Shown in pieces: positions 55,021-64,000 of a stretch of 64,000 nt of DNA. Source of the stretch: a bacterium. GTDB lineage: Bacteria; Pseudomonadota; Alphaproteobacteria; Rhizobiales; JAKIUO01. The position numbers and the translations under genes were made by a program. The notes beneath the pieces were generated by a model. That model was not told the origin of the DNA. It worked only from the letters and a program-made list of their open reading frames with translations, and did not search any database. The first letter of the stretch is position 1. Each line of letters opens with the position of its first letter. The DNA lies in assembly GCA_024228495.1 (NCBI GenBank), contig JAAETJ010000282.1, positions 1-64,000 on the forward strand, in the 5' to 3' direction.

Positions 55021-56778
55021 CTATTTCTTCTTCCGCTGCGGTGGCAGGTCGGTACAAACGCCTTCAAATACTTCAGCGGCCATGCCGATGGATTCACCCA
55101 GCGTCGGATGGGGATGGATGGTCTTGCCGATGTCAGCGGGGTCCGCGCCCATTTCAACCGCAAGGCAAACTTCGCCAATAAGATCACCGGCATGGGTGCC
55201 TACGATGCCGCCGCCGATGCAGCGGTGGGTTTCTTCATCGAACAACAGCTTGGTGAAGCCTTCGTCGCGCCCATTGGCGATGGCGCGACCGGAAGCCGCC
55301 CAGGGGAACATAGACTTGCCGTATTTGATGCCCTTCGCCTTGCACTCACCTTCGGTGAGGCCAGCCCATGCGATCTCGGGATCGGTGTAAGCGACCGAAG
55401 GTATCTGACGTGCATCAAAGTAGCTGTTCTTGCCGCTTGCGGCTTCTGCGGCGACATGAGCTTCATGCACCGCCTTATGTGCCAGCATCGGCTGTCCGAC
55501 GATGTCGCCAATGGCAAAGATATGTGGCACGTTGGTGCGCATTTGCTTGTCGACCTTGATGAAGCCGCGCTCGCCAACTGCGACGCCGGCCTTGTCGGCA
55601 CCTATGAGTTTGCCATTGGGTGAGCGTCCGACGGCGACCAGCACCAAGTCGTAGACTTGTGGCCCGGAGGGTGCCTTGTTTCCCTCAAACGCCACATGGA
55701 TGCCGTCTGCCTTCGCCTCGACGCCAACCGTTTTCGTTTTGAGCATGATATTGTCGAAACGCGCGGCGTTCTTTTTTTGCCAGACCTTGACCAGATCGCG
55801 ATCCGCGCCCGGCATTAGGCCATCGAGCATTTCGACGACATCGAGCCGCGCACCGAGTGTTGAATAAACCGTCGCCATTTCAAGCCCGATGATGCCACCG
55901 CCGATGACCAGCATTTTTTTCGGGATCTGTCGAAGTTCAAGCGCGCCGGTGGAATCGACAATGCGCGGGTCTGAGGGAATGAACGGCAGGTTCACCGCTT
56001 CGGAACCCGCCGCGATGATCGCGTTTGCAAACTTGACCGTTTTACTGCCGGAGCCGTCGCTCAAGGTCGTTTCCAGATGATGGGGATCGAGGAACTTGCC
56101 GACACCTTGGACGATTTCGACCTTGCGTGCCTTGGCCATGCCTGCGAGTCCGCCCGTCAATTTGCCGATCACCTTGTCCTTGTGGGAGCGAAGCGCATCA
56201 AGGTTGATTTCAGGCTTGCCGTAGCTGATGCCATGGGCTGCCATGGCGGTGACTTCCTCCATGATTGCGGCGGTATGTAAAAGCGCCTTGGAGGGAATGC
56301 AGCCAACGTTGAGGCATACGCCGCCAAGCGTGGGGTTCCGCTCGACAAGCATAGTCTTGTGTCCGAGATCGGCGGCTCGGAAGGCGGCTGAGTAACCGCC
56401 AGGGCCGGCACCCAGAACCAGCACGTCGCATTCGATATCTGCGCCACCCGTATGAGTCGCAGCAAGGGGTGCCGGTGTTGCCGCCCCCGCCCCCGTTGCC
56501 GTGGACGCCTCGGTGCCGCTTTGAGCGTCAGCCACCGCGCTGACCGTTTCGAGGACGAGAATTACTGTGCCCTCGGCAACTTTCTCGTCGAGCTTGACAC
56601 ATATCTCTTTGACCGTGCCAGCTACTGGCGCTGGCACTTCCATGGCGGCCTTGTCGCTTTCGAGCGTGATCAACGGATCTTCAATTGCGATCGTCGATCC
56701 CGGCTCGACATGGATCTCAATGACGGGAACATCAGTAAATTCGCCAATATCCGGAATCTTGATTTCAATGGTGCCCAT
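55021..56778 (-). CDS. lpdA: Dihydrolipoyl dehydrogenase with N-terminal lipoyl domain
   Basis: 585 aa; lipoyl ESDKAAMEVPAP; GGVCLNVGCIPSKALLH; HPHPTLGESIGMA. Confidence 0.95.
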   Translation of the reverse strand: MGTIEIKIPDIGEFTDVPVIEIHVEPGSTIAIEDPLITLESDKAAMEVPAPVAGTVKEICVKLDEKVAEGTVILVLETVSAVADAQSGTEASTATGAGAATPAPLAATHTGGADIECDVLVLGAGPGGYSAAFRAADLGHKTMLVERNPTLGGVCLNVGCIPSKALLHTAAIMEEVTAMAAHGISYGKPEINLDALRSHKDKVIGKLTGGLAGMAKARKVEIVQGVGKFLDPHHLETTLSDGSGSKTVKFANAIIAAGSEAVNLPFIPSDPRIVDSTGALELRQIPKKMLVIGGGIIGLEMATVYSTLGARLDVVEMLDGLMPGADRDLVKVWQKKNAARFDNIMLKTKTVGVEAKADGIHVAFEGNKAPSGPQVYDLVLVAVGRSPNGKLIGADKAGVAVGERGFIKVDKQMRTNVPHIFAIGDIVGQPMLAHKAVHEAHVAAEAASGKNSYFDARQIPSVAYTDPEIAWAGLTEGECKAKGIKYGKSMFPWAASGRAIANGRDEGFTKLLFDEETHRCIGGGIVGTHAGDLIGEVCLAVEMGADPADIGKTIHPHPTLGESIGMAAEVFEGVCTDLPPQRKKK

Positions 56779-56814
56779 TATGGCGGTTCTCCTTAATTCT
56801 TTTGAGGCGCTCGC

Positions 56815-58104
56815 TTAGAGCACGAGTAGGCGGACATCTTCAAGGATCTGGCACATGCGGCGGGTAAAGCGAGCGGCCAAAGCCCCATCAATGACGCGGT
56901 GATCATATGACACGCAAAGCGGTAGCATGTTGCGAGGCTTGAACTCACTTCCATCCCAGACCGGTCTGATCGAGGAGCGCACAACGCCGAGGATAGCCAC
57001 TTCTGGCGCTGAAACAATCGGCGTGAAATGCGTGCCGCCAATGCCACCGAGGCTGGAGATGGAGAAGGTTGCACCCTGGATGTCGGCCGGTGTAATCTTG
57101 CCATCACGCATTCTTGCGGACACATCGCCCAGTTCCCTGGACATTTCGATGATGCCCTTGCGGTCGACGTCCTTGATCACTGGCACGACAAGGCCATCAG
57201 GTGTATCGACCGCGACGCCGATGTTGTAATATTTTTTCAAGATCAGCGCGTCTTTCTCGGGCGATAGCGACGAGTTGAAGACCGGATATTCCTTCAAGCA
57301 GGCGCAGGCGGCCTTCAACAGGAAAGCCAGCATGGTGACGCGATAGCCGTCTGATTTGGCCTTTGCGTCAAGCTCCTTGCGGTATTGGTCAAGCTCGGTG
57401 ATGTCGGCTTCGTCCGCGTGAGTGACATGCGGCACATTGAGCCAGGCGCGATGTAGATGCGGCCCCGAGAGTTTCTTGAGCCGCGACAGCGGCAGCGTTT
57501 CAATCGTGCCGAACTTGCCGAAGTCTTGCGCCGGGATTTCTGGAATGCCGGAACCGCTGGCAGGCGCCGTGGCAGCAGCAGCGCCGGTCAATGCCCGTTT
57601 GACGTCGCCCTTGGTGATTCGGCCTTTGTCACCGGTGCCCTTGAGCTTTGTGAGGTCGACCCCCAATTCGCGGGCTATCATGCGCACCGATGGTCCGGCA
57701 TGGGCGTTGCCGAAATCGATGGGCGGTGGCAGACTGGTGCTTGAACTAGCAGCTGCTGCCAGAGTAGATACTGCAGGGGTTGCAGTAGCGGATGCCGCGG
57801 GAGTTGCGGCCGCTTGGGACTCGACAGACGCTGCACTATCGGCCGCCGCTTCGCTACCGCCTTCAAGCTTCGCGATGACACTGCCTTTCGACACTTTGTC
57901 GCCAAGCTTGATCAGCACTTCGGCGATTTTACCGGCAAAGGGAGCAGGCACCTCCATGCTTGCCTTATCGCTTTCCAGCGTCACCAGTGGGTCTTCGGCT
58001 TCGATCGTATCTCCGGGAGCTATGTGAATTTCAATGACGGGGACGTCTTCGAAATCGCCGATGTCAGGAACCTTGATGTCTGTTGTGCTCATGGTGTGTC
58101 TCAC
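56815..58104 (-). CDS. aceF: Pyruvate dehydrogenase E2 (dihydrolipoamide acetyltransferase)
   Basis: 429 aa; lipoyl ESDKASMEVPAPF; peripheral-subunit-binding domain SVRMIARELGVDLTKLKGTGDKGRITKGDV; SYDHRVIDGALAARF. Confidence 0.95.
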   Translation of the reverse strand: MRHTMSTTDIKVPDIGDFEDVPVIEIHIAPGDTIEAEDPLVTLESDKASMEVPAPFAGKIAEVLIKLGDKVSKGSVIAKLEGGSEAAADSAASVESQAAATPAASATATPAVSTLAAAASSSTSLPPPIDFGNAHAGPSVRMIARELGVDLTKLKGTGDKGRITKGDVKRALTGAAAATAPASGSGIPEIPAQDFGKFGTIETLPLSRLKKLSGPHLHRAWLNVPHVTHADEADITELDQYRKELDAKAKSDGYRVTMLAFLLKAACACLKEYPVFNSSLSPEKDALILKKYYNIGVAVDTPDGLVVPVIKDVDRKGIIEMSRELGDVSARMRDGKITPADIQGATFSISSLGGIGGTHFTPIVSAPEVAILGVVRSSIRPVWDGSEFKPRNMLPLCVSYDHRVIDGALAARFTRRMCQILEDVRLLVL

Positions 58105-58162
58105 TTCGAGAAATTGAAATTAATTTTACGGGCGGCTGGCTTCGGGCCAGGGCTATGCCGGT

Positions 58163-60823
58163 TCAGGCAGTCGCTGGATCGGGTTTGTTCTTGTCGATGC
58201 CGTATTTTTTGATTGCATCGGCCACGGTTTTTAACGGTAGCTTGTTTTCATCGGCAAGCGCCTTCAAAGCGGCAACGGCGACGAAATGACGGTCGACTTC
58301 AAAATGTGAACGAAGGGCGGCGCGGAAGTCGGAGCGTCCAAAGCCGTCAGTGCCGAGTACATGATATTTATCGCGCACATAGGGGCGGATTTGCTCGGAG
58401 AATAACTTCATGTAATCGGTCGATGAAACCACCGGGCCATCGCAACCCTCTGCCAAAACCCGCGTCACAAAAGGAACTTTCGGCGACTCTTCTGGATTAA
58501 GCAGGTTCCAGCGTTCAACGGCAGCAGCTTCGCGGGCAAGCTCGGTAAAGCTTGTCACCGAATAAATATCGCTTGTTACGCCGAAGTCCTTGGCAAGCAA
58601 TTCAGCGCCGGCAATCACTTCGTTGAGGATTGCACCGGAACCCATTAGCTTAACTGTATGCCCCTCGGCTTTTCGGTCGGCGGCTTTCAATCGATAAATG
58701 CCCTTGACGATGCCCTCTGCCGCACCTTCAGGCATTGCAGGCTGCTGATAGTTCTCGTTCAGCGTCGTAATGTAGTAGAATACATCTTCTTGTTCACCGA
58801 CCATGCGGCGCAACCCGTCCTGGATGATGACCGCCAATTCATAGGCATAGGTTGGGTCATAGGAGACGCAATTGGGGATCGTCGCAGACAATAGATGGCT
58901 ATGGCCATCTTCATGCTGCAAGCCTTCGCCGTTCAATGTCGTCCGACCTGATGTCGCGCCAATTAAGAACCCGCGCGCTCTGGAGTCGCCGGCAGCCCAG
59001 GCAAGATCATGCACCCGCTGAAACCCAAACATTGAATAGTACACGTAGAAAGGAATCATCTGCACGTTTGACGTTGAGTAACTGGTTGCGCAGGCGATCC
59101 AGGAGGCCATGGCGCCCGCTTCGTTGATGCCTTCTTGCAGAACCTGGCCTTTGGGGTCCTCCTTGTAGAACATTAACTGATCGGCATCTTGCGGCTGGTA
59201 CAGCTGACCAACCTGAGAAAAGATGCCGTATTGGCGGAACATGCCTTCCATGCCGAAGGTGCGGCTTTCATCGGGCACAATCGGTACGACGCGCTTGCCA
59301 ACGCTGTTGTCACGCATCAGCGTATTCAAGATGCGCACCAATGACATCGTTGTCGAAACTTCACGTTCGCCAGACGATTCAAGCTGGCTCTTGAGCGTCT
59401 CCAGCGCCGGGACGGCAAGACACTCGTCCGACTTTTGCCGCCGCGACGGCAGATAGCCACCAAGCGCCTCGCGGCATGAGCGCAGATATTTCATCTCGGC
59501 ACTGTCTTCGTCAAAACGCAGGAATGGCAGGTTCGGCAGGTCCTCGTCGGAAATATCGACCTTCAGCCGGTCGCGGAACTGCTTTAAGGGCTCCAGCCCC
59601 ATCTTTTTGGCGCTATGGGTAATCATCTGCCCTTCGCCGGCCGAGCCCATGCCATAGCCCTTGACAGTCTTGGGTAGGATCAGCGTCGGCTGGCCCTTAT
59701 GTTCGACGGCGGCCTTATACGCGGTATAGATCTTGCGCGAGTCATGCCCGCCGCGGGTCAATGTCCATATTTTTTTGTCGGACCAGTCCGCCACCATGGC
59801 AGCGGTTTCGGGATAACGGCCAAAGAATTTTTCGCGCACATAGGCGCCATCCTTCGATTTGAAATCCTGGTATTCGCCATCAAGGCATTCTTCCATCAGC
59901 TGACGCAGCTTGCCGTCAGTATCGCGCGCCAACAGTTCGTCCCATTGTGAGCCCCACAGCACTTTGATGACATTCCAACCAGCGCCACGGAAGTTGCCTT
60001 CCAGCTCCTGCACAATCTTGCCGTTGCCGCGTACCGGACCATCGAGTCGCTGCAGATTACAATTGACAACAAAAATAAGGTTGTCGAGCTTTTCACGGCC
60101 GGCTAGAGAAATCGCACCGAGGCTCTCCGGTTCATCCATTTCACCATCGCCGCAAAAGACCCAGACCTTGCGCCCGTCCGTATCGGCAAAGCCGCGATGA
60201 TGCAGATATTTTAAAAACCGCGCCTGATAGATTGCCATCAAGGGGCCAAGGCCCATGGACACTGTCGGGAACTGCCAGAAGTCAGGCATCAACCAGGGAT
60301 GGGGATAGGACGACAATCCGTTACCATTGACTTCCTGGCGATAATTAAGGAGCTGTTCTTCGGTAAGGCGACCCTCGATGAAAGCACGGGCGTATATGCC
60401 GGGGGAGGAATGGCCCTGGTATAGAATGAGGTCGCCGCCATGATTTTCACTCGGTGCATGCCAGAAATGAGTAAAGCCGGTGGCATACAATGTCGCCGCC
60501 GATTGGAATGATGCGATGTGACCACCCAGATCTGAGTTGACCTTGTTGGCTTTCATCACGATTGCCGCCGCGTTCCAGCGAATGGCGGCGCGGATTTTTT
60601 CTTCCAATTCGCGGTTGCCGGGGTGTTCGGGCTGCGCCTCAGGCGGAATAGTGTTGATATAGGCACTGTTCGCAGCAAAGGGAACTTTGGCGCCAGATCG
60701 GCGAGCAGTCGCGACGACTTCGCTCAAGATATCGTCCGCCGCCCCTGTACCTTCAAATGTGATCACCGAGTTGATTGCATCGTTCCATTCCTTGCGGACG
60801 GCAATATCGTCTATTCCAGCCAT
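58163..60823 (-). CDS. aceE: Pyruvate dehydrogenase E1, homodimeric AceE type
   Basis: 886 aa; NGLSSYPHPWLMPDFWQFPTVSMGLGPL, FCGDGEMDEPESLGAI, VPDESRTFGMEGMFRQYGIFSQVGQLYQP. Confidence 0.97.
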   Translation of the reverse strand: MAGIDDIAVRKEWNDAINSVITFEGTGAADDILSEVVATARRSGAKVPFAANSAYINTIPPEAQPEHPGNRELEEKIRAAIRWNAAAIVMKANKVNSDLGGHIASFQSAATLYATGFTHFWHAPSENHGGDLILYQGHSSPGIYARAFIEGRLTEEQLLNYRQEVNGNGLSSYPHPWLMPDFWQFPTVSMGLGPLMAIYQARFLKYLHHRGFADTDGRKVWVFCGDGEMDEPESLGAISLAGREKLDNLIFVVNCNLQRLDGPVRGNGKIVQELEGNFRGAGWNVIKVLWGSQWDELLARDTDGKLRQLMEECLDGEYQDFKSKDGAYVREKFFGRYPETAAMVADWSDKKIWTLTRGGHDSRKIYTAYKAAVEHKGQPTLILPKTVKGYGMGSAGEGQMITHSAKKMGLEPLKQFRDRLKVDISDEDLPNLPFLRFDEDSAEMKYLRSCREALGGYLPSRRQKSDECLAVPALETLKSQLESSGEREVSTTMSLVRILNTLMRDNSVGKRVVPIVPDESRTFGMEGMFRQYGIFSQVGQLYQPQDADQLMFYKEDPKGQVLQEGINEAGAMASWIACATSYSTSNVQMIPFYVYYSMFGFQRVHDLAWAAGDSRARGFLIGATSGRTTLNGEGLQHEDGHSHLLSATIPNCVSYDPTYAYELAVIIQDGLRRMVGEQEDVFYYITTLNENYQQPAMPEGAAEGIVKGIYRLKAADRKAEGHTVKLMGSGAILNEVIAGAELLAKDFGVTSDIYSVTSFTELAREAAAVERWNLLNPEESPKVPFVTRVLAEGCDGPVVSSTDYMKLFSEQIRPYVRDKYHVLGTDGFGRSDFRAALRSHFEVDRHFVAVAALKALADENKLPLKTVADAIKKYGIDKNKPDPATA

Positions 60824-60858
60824 ACTAGTATTTCTCCAATTATTGTTGCCTTGGCGAC

Positions 60859-62250
60859 TTATTTATACGCGACCGCAGGTAGCCATGTTGCCAGCCACGG
60901 GAAAGAGACGACGAGTGCCAATGCCAGCAGTTGCAAGCCGATGAAGGGAATGACTCCTTTGTAGATGTCTGTCAGCTTGATGTCCGGTGGGCAGACGCCT
61001 TTCAAATAGAATAATGCAAACCCCACAGGTGGCGTCAAGAACGAAGTTTGAAGGGTCACCGCAACCAGGATGAGGAACCAAATGAGATCGGGATTGTCGA
61101 CGACGCCGAAGCCCTCAATGCCGAGGCCGAGCGTTTTGATTACAGGAGCCATCAGCGGCAGAACAATCAACGTGATCTCGATCCAGTCAAGAATGAAGCC
61201 GAGAAGGAAGACGATGAACAAGATCGCCATGACGATGCCCAAAGGCCCAAAAGGCAGCGCCGTAAGACTGCGCTCAATGAGACTGTCGCCTCCCAGTTCG
61301 CGCAGCACGAGAGAGAAGCAGGTGGCGCCGATAAAAATCGCAAAAATATAGGCTGTTGTATTGAACGTGGACTTGCAGACTTCGAACAAGACGCCGAAGC
61401 GTAGCTTACCGTTGAATGCTGCGAGGACGGTCGCCCCAAGCGCGCCAACACCAGACGCCTCGGTTGCCGTAGTGATGCCAGCAAAAATGGACCCCAGTAC
61501 CGCCATGATCAACAGCACCGGCGGCAGGATCGCCTTGATCACATCCCAGATGATTCCGAAGTTAAGCGGCTCACGTCCCACGGGCAATGGTGCTGCAGAT
61601 GGCCGCACCAGGCCAACCAACACTAGATAGCCGACATAGAGTGCGCCCAGGATAAGTCCGGGGATGACTGCGCCCATGAACAGATCGCCGACGGATACAC
61701 CTGCTTGATCCGCCATGATGACGAGCATTATTGACGGAGGGATCAGAATTCCGAGCGTGCCTGAAGCGGCAACTGTTCCGGCGGCCAGCGACTTGGAGTA
61801 TTTCTGATCCATCATCGGTTTCAAAGACAACAAGCCGAGCAGCACCACCGAGGCGCCGATGATCCCCGTGGAGGCGGCAAGGATGACGCCCATCAGCGTT
61901 ACGGTAATCGCCAGTCCTCCGCGCAAGCCGCCGAACAGCTTTTGCATCGACGACATCATGCGGACGGCAACTCCGGACTGGTCGAGCATCAACCCCATAT
62001 ATATGAACATGGGCAAGGCGACCAGGATCCAGTTGTCCATGATCTTGTATATTCGATTGACGACCAGCCCGAGCGTTAGAAAGTCGAGGCCGGTTAACGT
62101 ATCGAGATAGATGTCCGCGAAATAGCCGATAGCACAAAATATGACACCAACACCCGCCAAAACCCAGGCGACGGGAAAGCCTGTGAATAGCAACATGATG
62201 AAGGTGAGGAACATCGCGATGACAAGATAGTCGTTGATCTCCAGAACCAT
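60859..62250 (-). CDS. TRAP transporter large permease (DctM)
   Basis: 463 aa; polytopic; GGLRGGLAITVTLMGVILAASTGIIGASVVLLGLL, GTLGILIPPSIMLVIMADQAGVSVGDLFMGAVIPGL. Confidence 0.94.
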   Translation of the reverse strand: MVLEINDYLVIAMFLTFIMLLFTGFPVAWVLAGVGVIFCAIGYFADIYLDTLTGLDFLTLGLVVNRIYKIMDNWILVALPMFIYMGLMLDQSGVAVRMMSSMQKLFGGLRGGLAITVTLMGVILAASTGIIGASVVLLGLLSLKPMMDQKYSKSLAAGTVAASGTLGILIPPSIMLVIMADQAGVSVGDLFMGAVIPGLILGALYVGYLVLVGLVRPSAAPLPVGREPLNFGIIWDVIKAILPPVLLIMAVLGSIFAGITTATEASGVGALGATVLAAFNGKLRFGVLFEVCKSTFNTTAYIFAIFIGATCFSLVLRELGGDSLIERSLTALPFGPLGIVMAILFIVFLLGFILDWIEITLIVLPLMAPVIKTLGLGIEGFGVVDNPDLIWFLILVAVTLQTSFLTPPVGFALFYLKGVCPPDIKLTDIYKGVIPFIGLQLLALALVVSFPWLATWLPAVAYK

Positions 62251-62253
62251 GAC

Positions 62254-62850
62254 TTATTTCTCCCTGCCCTTGACCAAAAAAGTTACGTCGTGGACCAGCC
62301 GGGACAGGGCCGCGAGAATGAGTAAGCCGAAACTTATAGGAATGACGGATTTGATGGCCCAGCGGGCGGGCAGCCCCAATGGGGCATCGGAGCGCTCATT
62401 GACGCGCCAGCTGTCGGCCAGAAAATCGAGACTGTTGTAGAAAACGACCCAAACGAAAGGGAGCAGTAGAAACAAAATGCCGAGGATTTCGATCCAGCGT
62501 TGTTTGCGCTCCGACAAATTCATGTGGACGAGGTCAACGCGGACGTGAGAGTCAGTAACCATCGCATATGACAGCCCCATCATCACGCCAAGGGCATAGA
62601 GATGCCACTGCAGTTCTTCTAAAACGACAAGGCCGTGGCGGAAACCGTAGCGCATCACCACCTGCAGGATGATCGTCGCGATGAGAACGAGTGCCAGAGT
62701 AGATATGACGGCTCCAATGCCCAAGATCATGCGGTCGATAATATTTTTGTGTTCATGCTTCGTCAGCGTATCCGTATCGTGCTCAAGCAATTCTTCGTAC
62801 TTGCGGACGACATCCTCGCCTCCGGGCGTCGGCTGATTGGGATTTGACAT
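62254..62850 (-). CDS. TRAP transporter small permease (DctQ)
   Basis: 198 aa; four TM; EELQWHLYALGVMMGLSYAMVTDSHVRVDLVH. Confidence 0.92.
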   Translation of the reverse strand: MSNPNQPTPGGEDVVRKYEELLEHDTDTLTKHEHKNIIDRMILGIGAVISTLALVLIATIILQVVMRYGFRHGLVVLEELQWHLYALGVMMGLSYAMVTDSHVRVDLVHMNLSERKQRWIEILGILFLLLPFVWVVFYNSLDFLADSWRVNERSDAPLGLPARWAIKSVIPISFGLLILAALSRLVHDVTFLVKGREK

Positions 62851-62942
62851 TTTTCCTCCGTCCAGGCACTCCCTTCGAAATTGGGCTTAACCCGTTTTAT
62901 CCGATGCTTTTTTTGTGCAATTGGTTACTCGAAACGATGGCT

Positions 62943-62967
62943 TGCCATGGCCATGAAGGCCATGGCA
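62943..62967 (-). promoter_or_regulatory. Intergenic stem-loop between dctP and dctQ
   Basis: TGCCATGGCC-ATGAA-GGCCATGGCA, perfect 10-bp stem, 5-nt loop; no adjacent T-tract on the transcribed strand. Confidence 0.6.
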
Positions 62968-62985
62968 GTTGTTCTCGCCGTTCGA

Positions 62986-64000
62986 TTATTTGCGGGGCAG
63001 GAAGGCGTTCTTTTTCCAAATCGCATAGCCTTTGCGGAACTTGGACAGGTCGTCCCAGACCTTCTTGAAGAAGGGATCCTTGGACTCCTCGGCGACAACT
63101 TCCAGCCAGGCCTTGCGGAATGTGTCCAGGTCGGACTTCTTCCACTGCATGATCTTGACGCCGTTCTTTTCGACGTTGGTGATCAGTGCTTCATGCTGAA
63201 CTGCTTCGCCTTCTGCGAGGCTGTCAGCCATTGATGCTTTGCATACGTTCTCGACGACGGCTTGCTGCTGCTCGGCCATACCATCCCAAACACCCTTGTT
63301 GATCATTAGCTCAAACACGGTCGCCTGTTGATGCCAGCCGGGGAAGTAGTTGTATTTCAGGATCTTGTGGAATCCGAGAAGCTTGTCGATCGCCGGCATG
63401 GAGAACTCAGTGGCGTCGATCGCCTTTTTCTCCAGGTTGTCGAAGATCTCACCGCCCGGCAGCAGAGCAACTGACGCGCCAAGCTTGCCTACGACCTTAC
63501 CGCCCAGACCGAAGAAGCGGATGCGCAGGCCCTTGAAGTCGTCCGCCGTCATTTCTTTTGAGTACCAGCCAGAGGTTTCAGGCGCGATGATCGCGCAAGG
63601 TAAAACCTTCACCTTATAGCCTGCCTGGTCGTACATTTCCTGGTACAGTTTCCAGCCATTGCCATAGTAGAGCCAAGCCATATATTCGCCAGCTTCCGGG
63701 CCAAAGGGTACAGCCGAGAACAAAGGCGCTGCCTTGATCTTGCCGGCCCAGTAGCCTGCCGTTGCATAACCGGCGTTAATCTTGCCGGTGGACACCGCAT
63801 CCAGGATCTCGAACGGAGCAACAAGTTTCTTGGGCTCATAGACCTTCATGACAATTGAGCCGCCGGAGGCCCGCTTCAATTCCTTGGCAACCCGCTTGAT
63901 CGGCGTGCCCAGTCCGGGCAGATGCGTCCCGAAGGCCACCGGCGTCTTGAGCAGAACCTTCTTTTGCGCGATGGCCGGAGACGCCAGCAGGGCAGTTACT
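62986..64000 (-). CDS. TRAP transporter solute-binding protein (DctP), 5' end beyond window
   Basis: ORF in frame to the window end (VTALLASPAIAQKKVLLKTPVAFGTHLPGLGTPIKRVAKELKRASGG...); KGLRIRFFGLGGKVVGKLGASVALLPGGEIFDNLEKKAIDATEFSMP. Confidence 0.94.
   Translation of the reverse strand, partial: VTALLASPAIAQKKVLLKTPVAFGTHLPGLGTPIKRVAKELKRASGGSIVMKVYEPKKLVAPFEILDAVSTGKINAGYATAGYWAGKIKAAPLFSAVPFGPEAGEYMAWLYYGNGWKLYQEMYDQAGYKVKVLPCAIIAPETSGWYSKEMTADDFKGLRIRFFGLGGKVVGKLGASVALLPGGEIFDNLEKKAIDATEFSMPAIDKLLGFHKILKYNYFPGWHQQATVFELMINKGVWDGMAEQQQAVVENVCKASMADSLAEGEAVQHEALITNVEKNGVKIMQWKKSDLDTFRKAWLEVVAEESKDPFFKKVWDDLSKFRKGYAIWKKNAFLPRK

Overview
The window is a 64 kb chromosomal segment of an alphaproteobacterium, probably Hyphomicrobiales-like. 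This is inferred from Pcs, the dcw-lpxC-bamD-recN-ligA order and the lutABC/pyc content. All calls come from reading ORF translations and nucleotide motifs by eye; no database search was run.

Layout:
(1) IS5-family transposase cut by the left edge, then nadK and cutA.
(2) A probable periplasmic/envelope module at about 2.2-8.7 kb. It holds a divergent peptidoglycan-binding protein with an extreme Arg/Lys-rich tail, a FecR-like secreted protein, a secreted caspase-family protease with DUF4384-like C-terminus, and a CHASE2 membrane sensor with no recognisable output domain. This is the best candidate for an undescribed system.
(3) A membrane protein with a primase-like wHTH C-terminus.
(4) pcs, then fliQ-fliR-flhB, then gltX.
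(5) A 324-bp IS66-derived mini-element.
(6) A CDF transporter, then an RND efflux pair behind a strong promoter with an ATTC-N8-GAAT operator.
(7) IS30 and IS1595 remnants.
(8) terC, then a dcw cluster from ftsI to ftsZ without local mraZ/mraW/ftsL, carrying a DUF3592 gene between murB and ddl.
(9) lpxC, bamD, recN, and a ligA with an approximately 180-codon AT-rich insertion in the HhH region.
(10) A minus-strand lactate/pyruvate island: TRAP transporter, aceE-aceF-lpdA, lutABC and pyc.

No tRNA, rRNA or CRISPR array was recognised.
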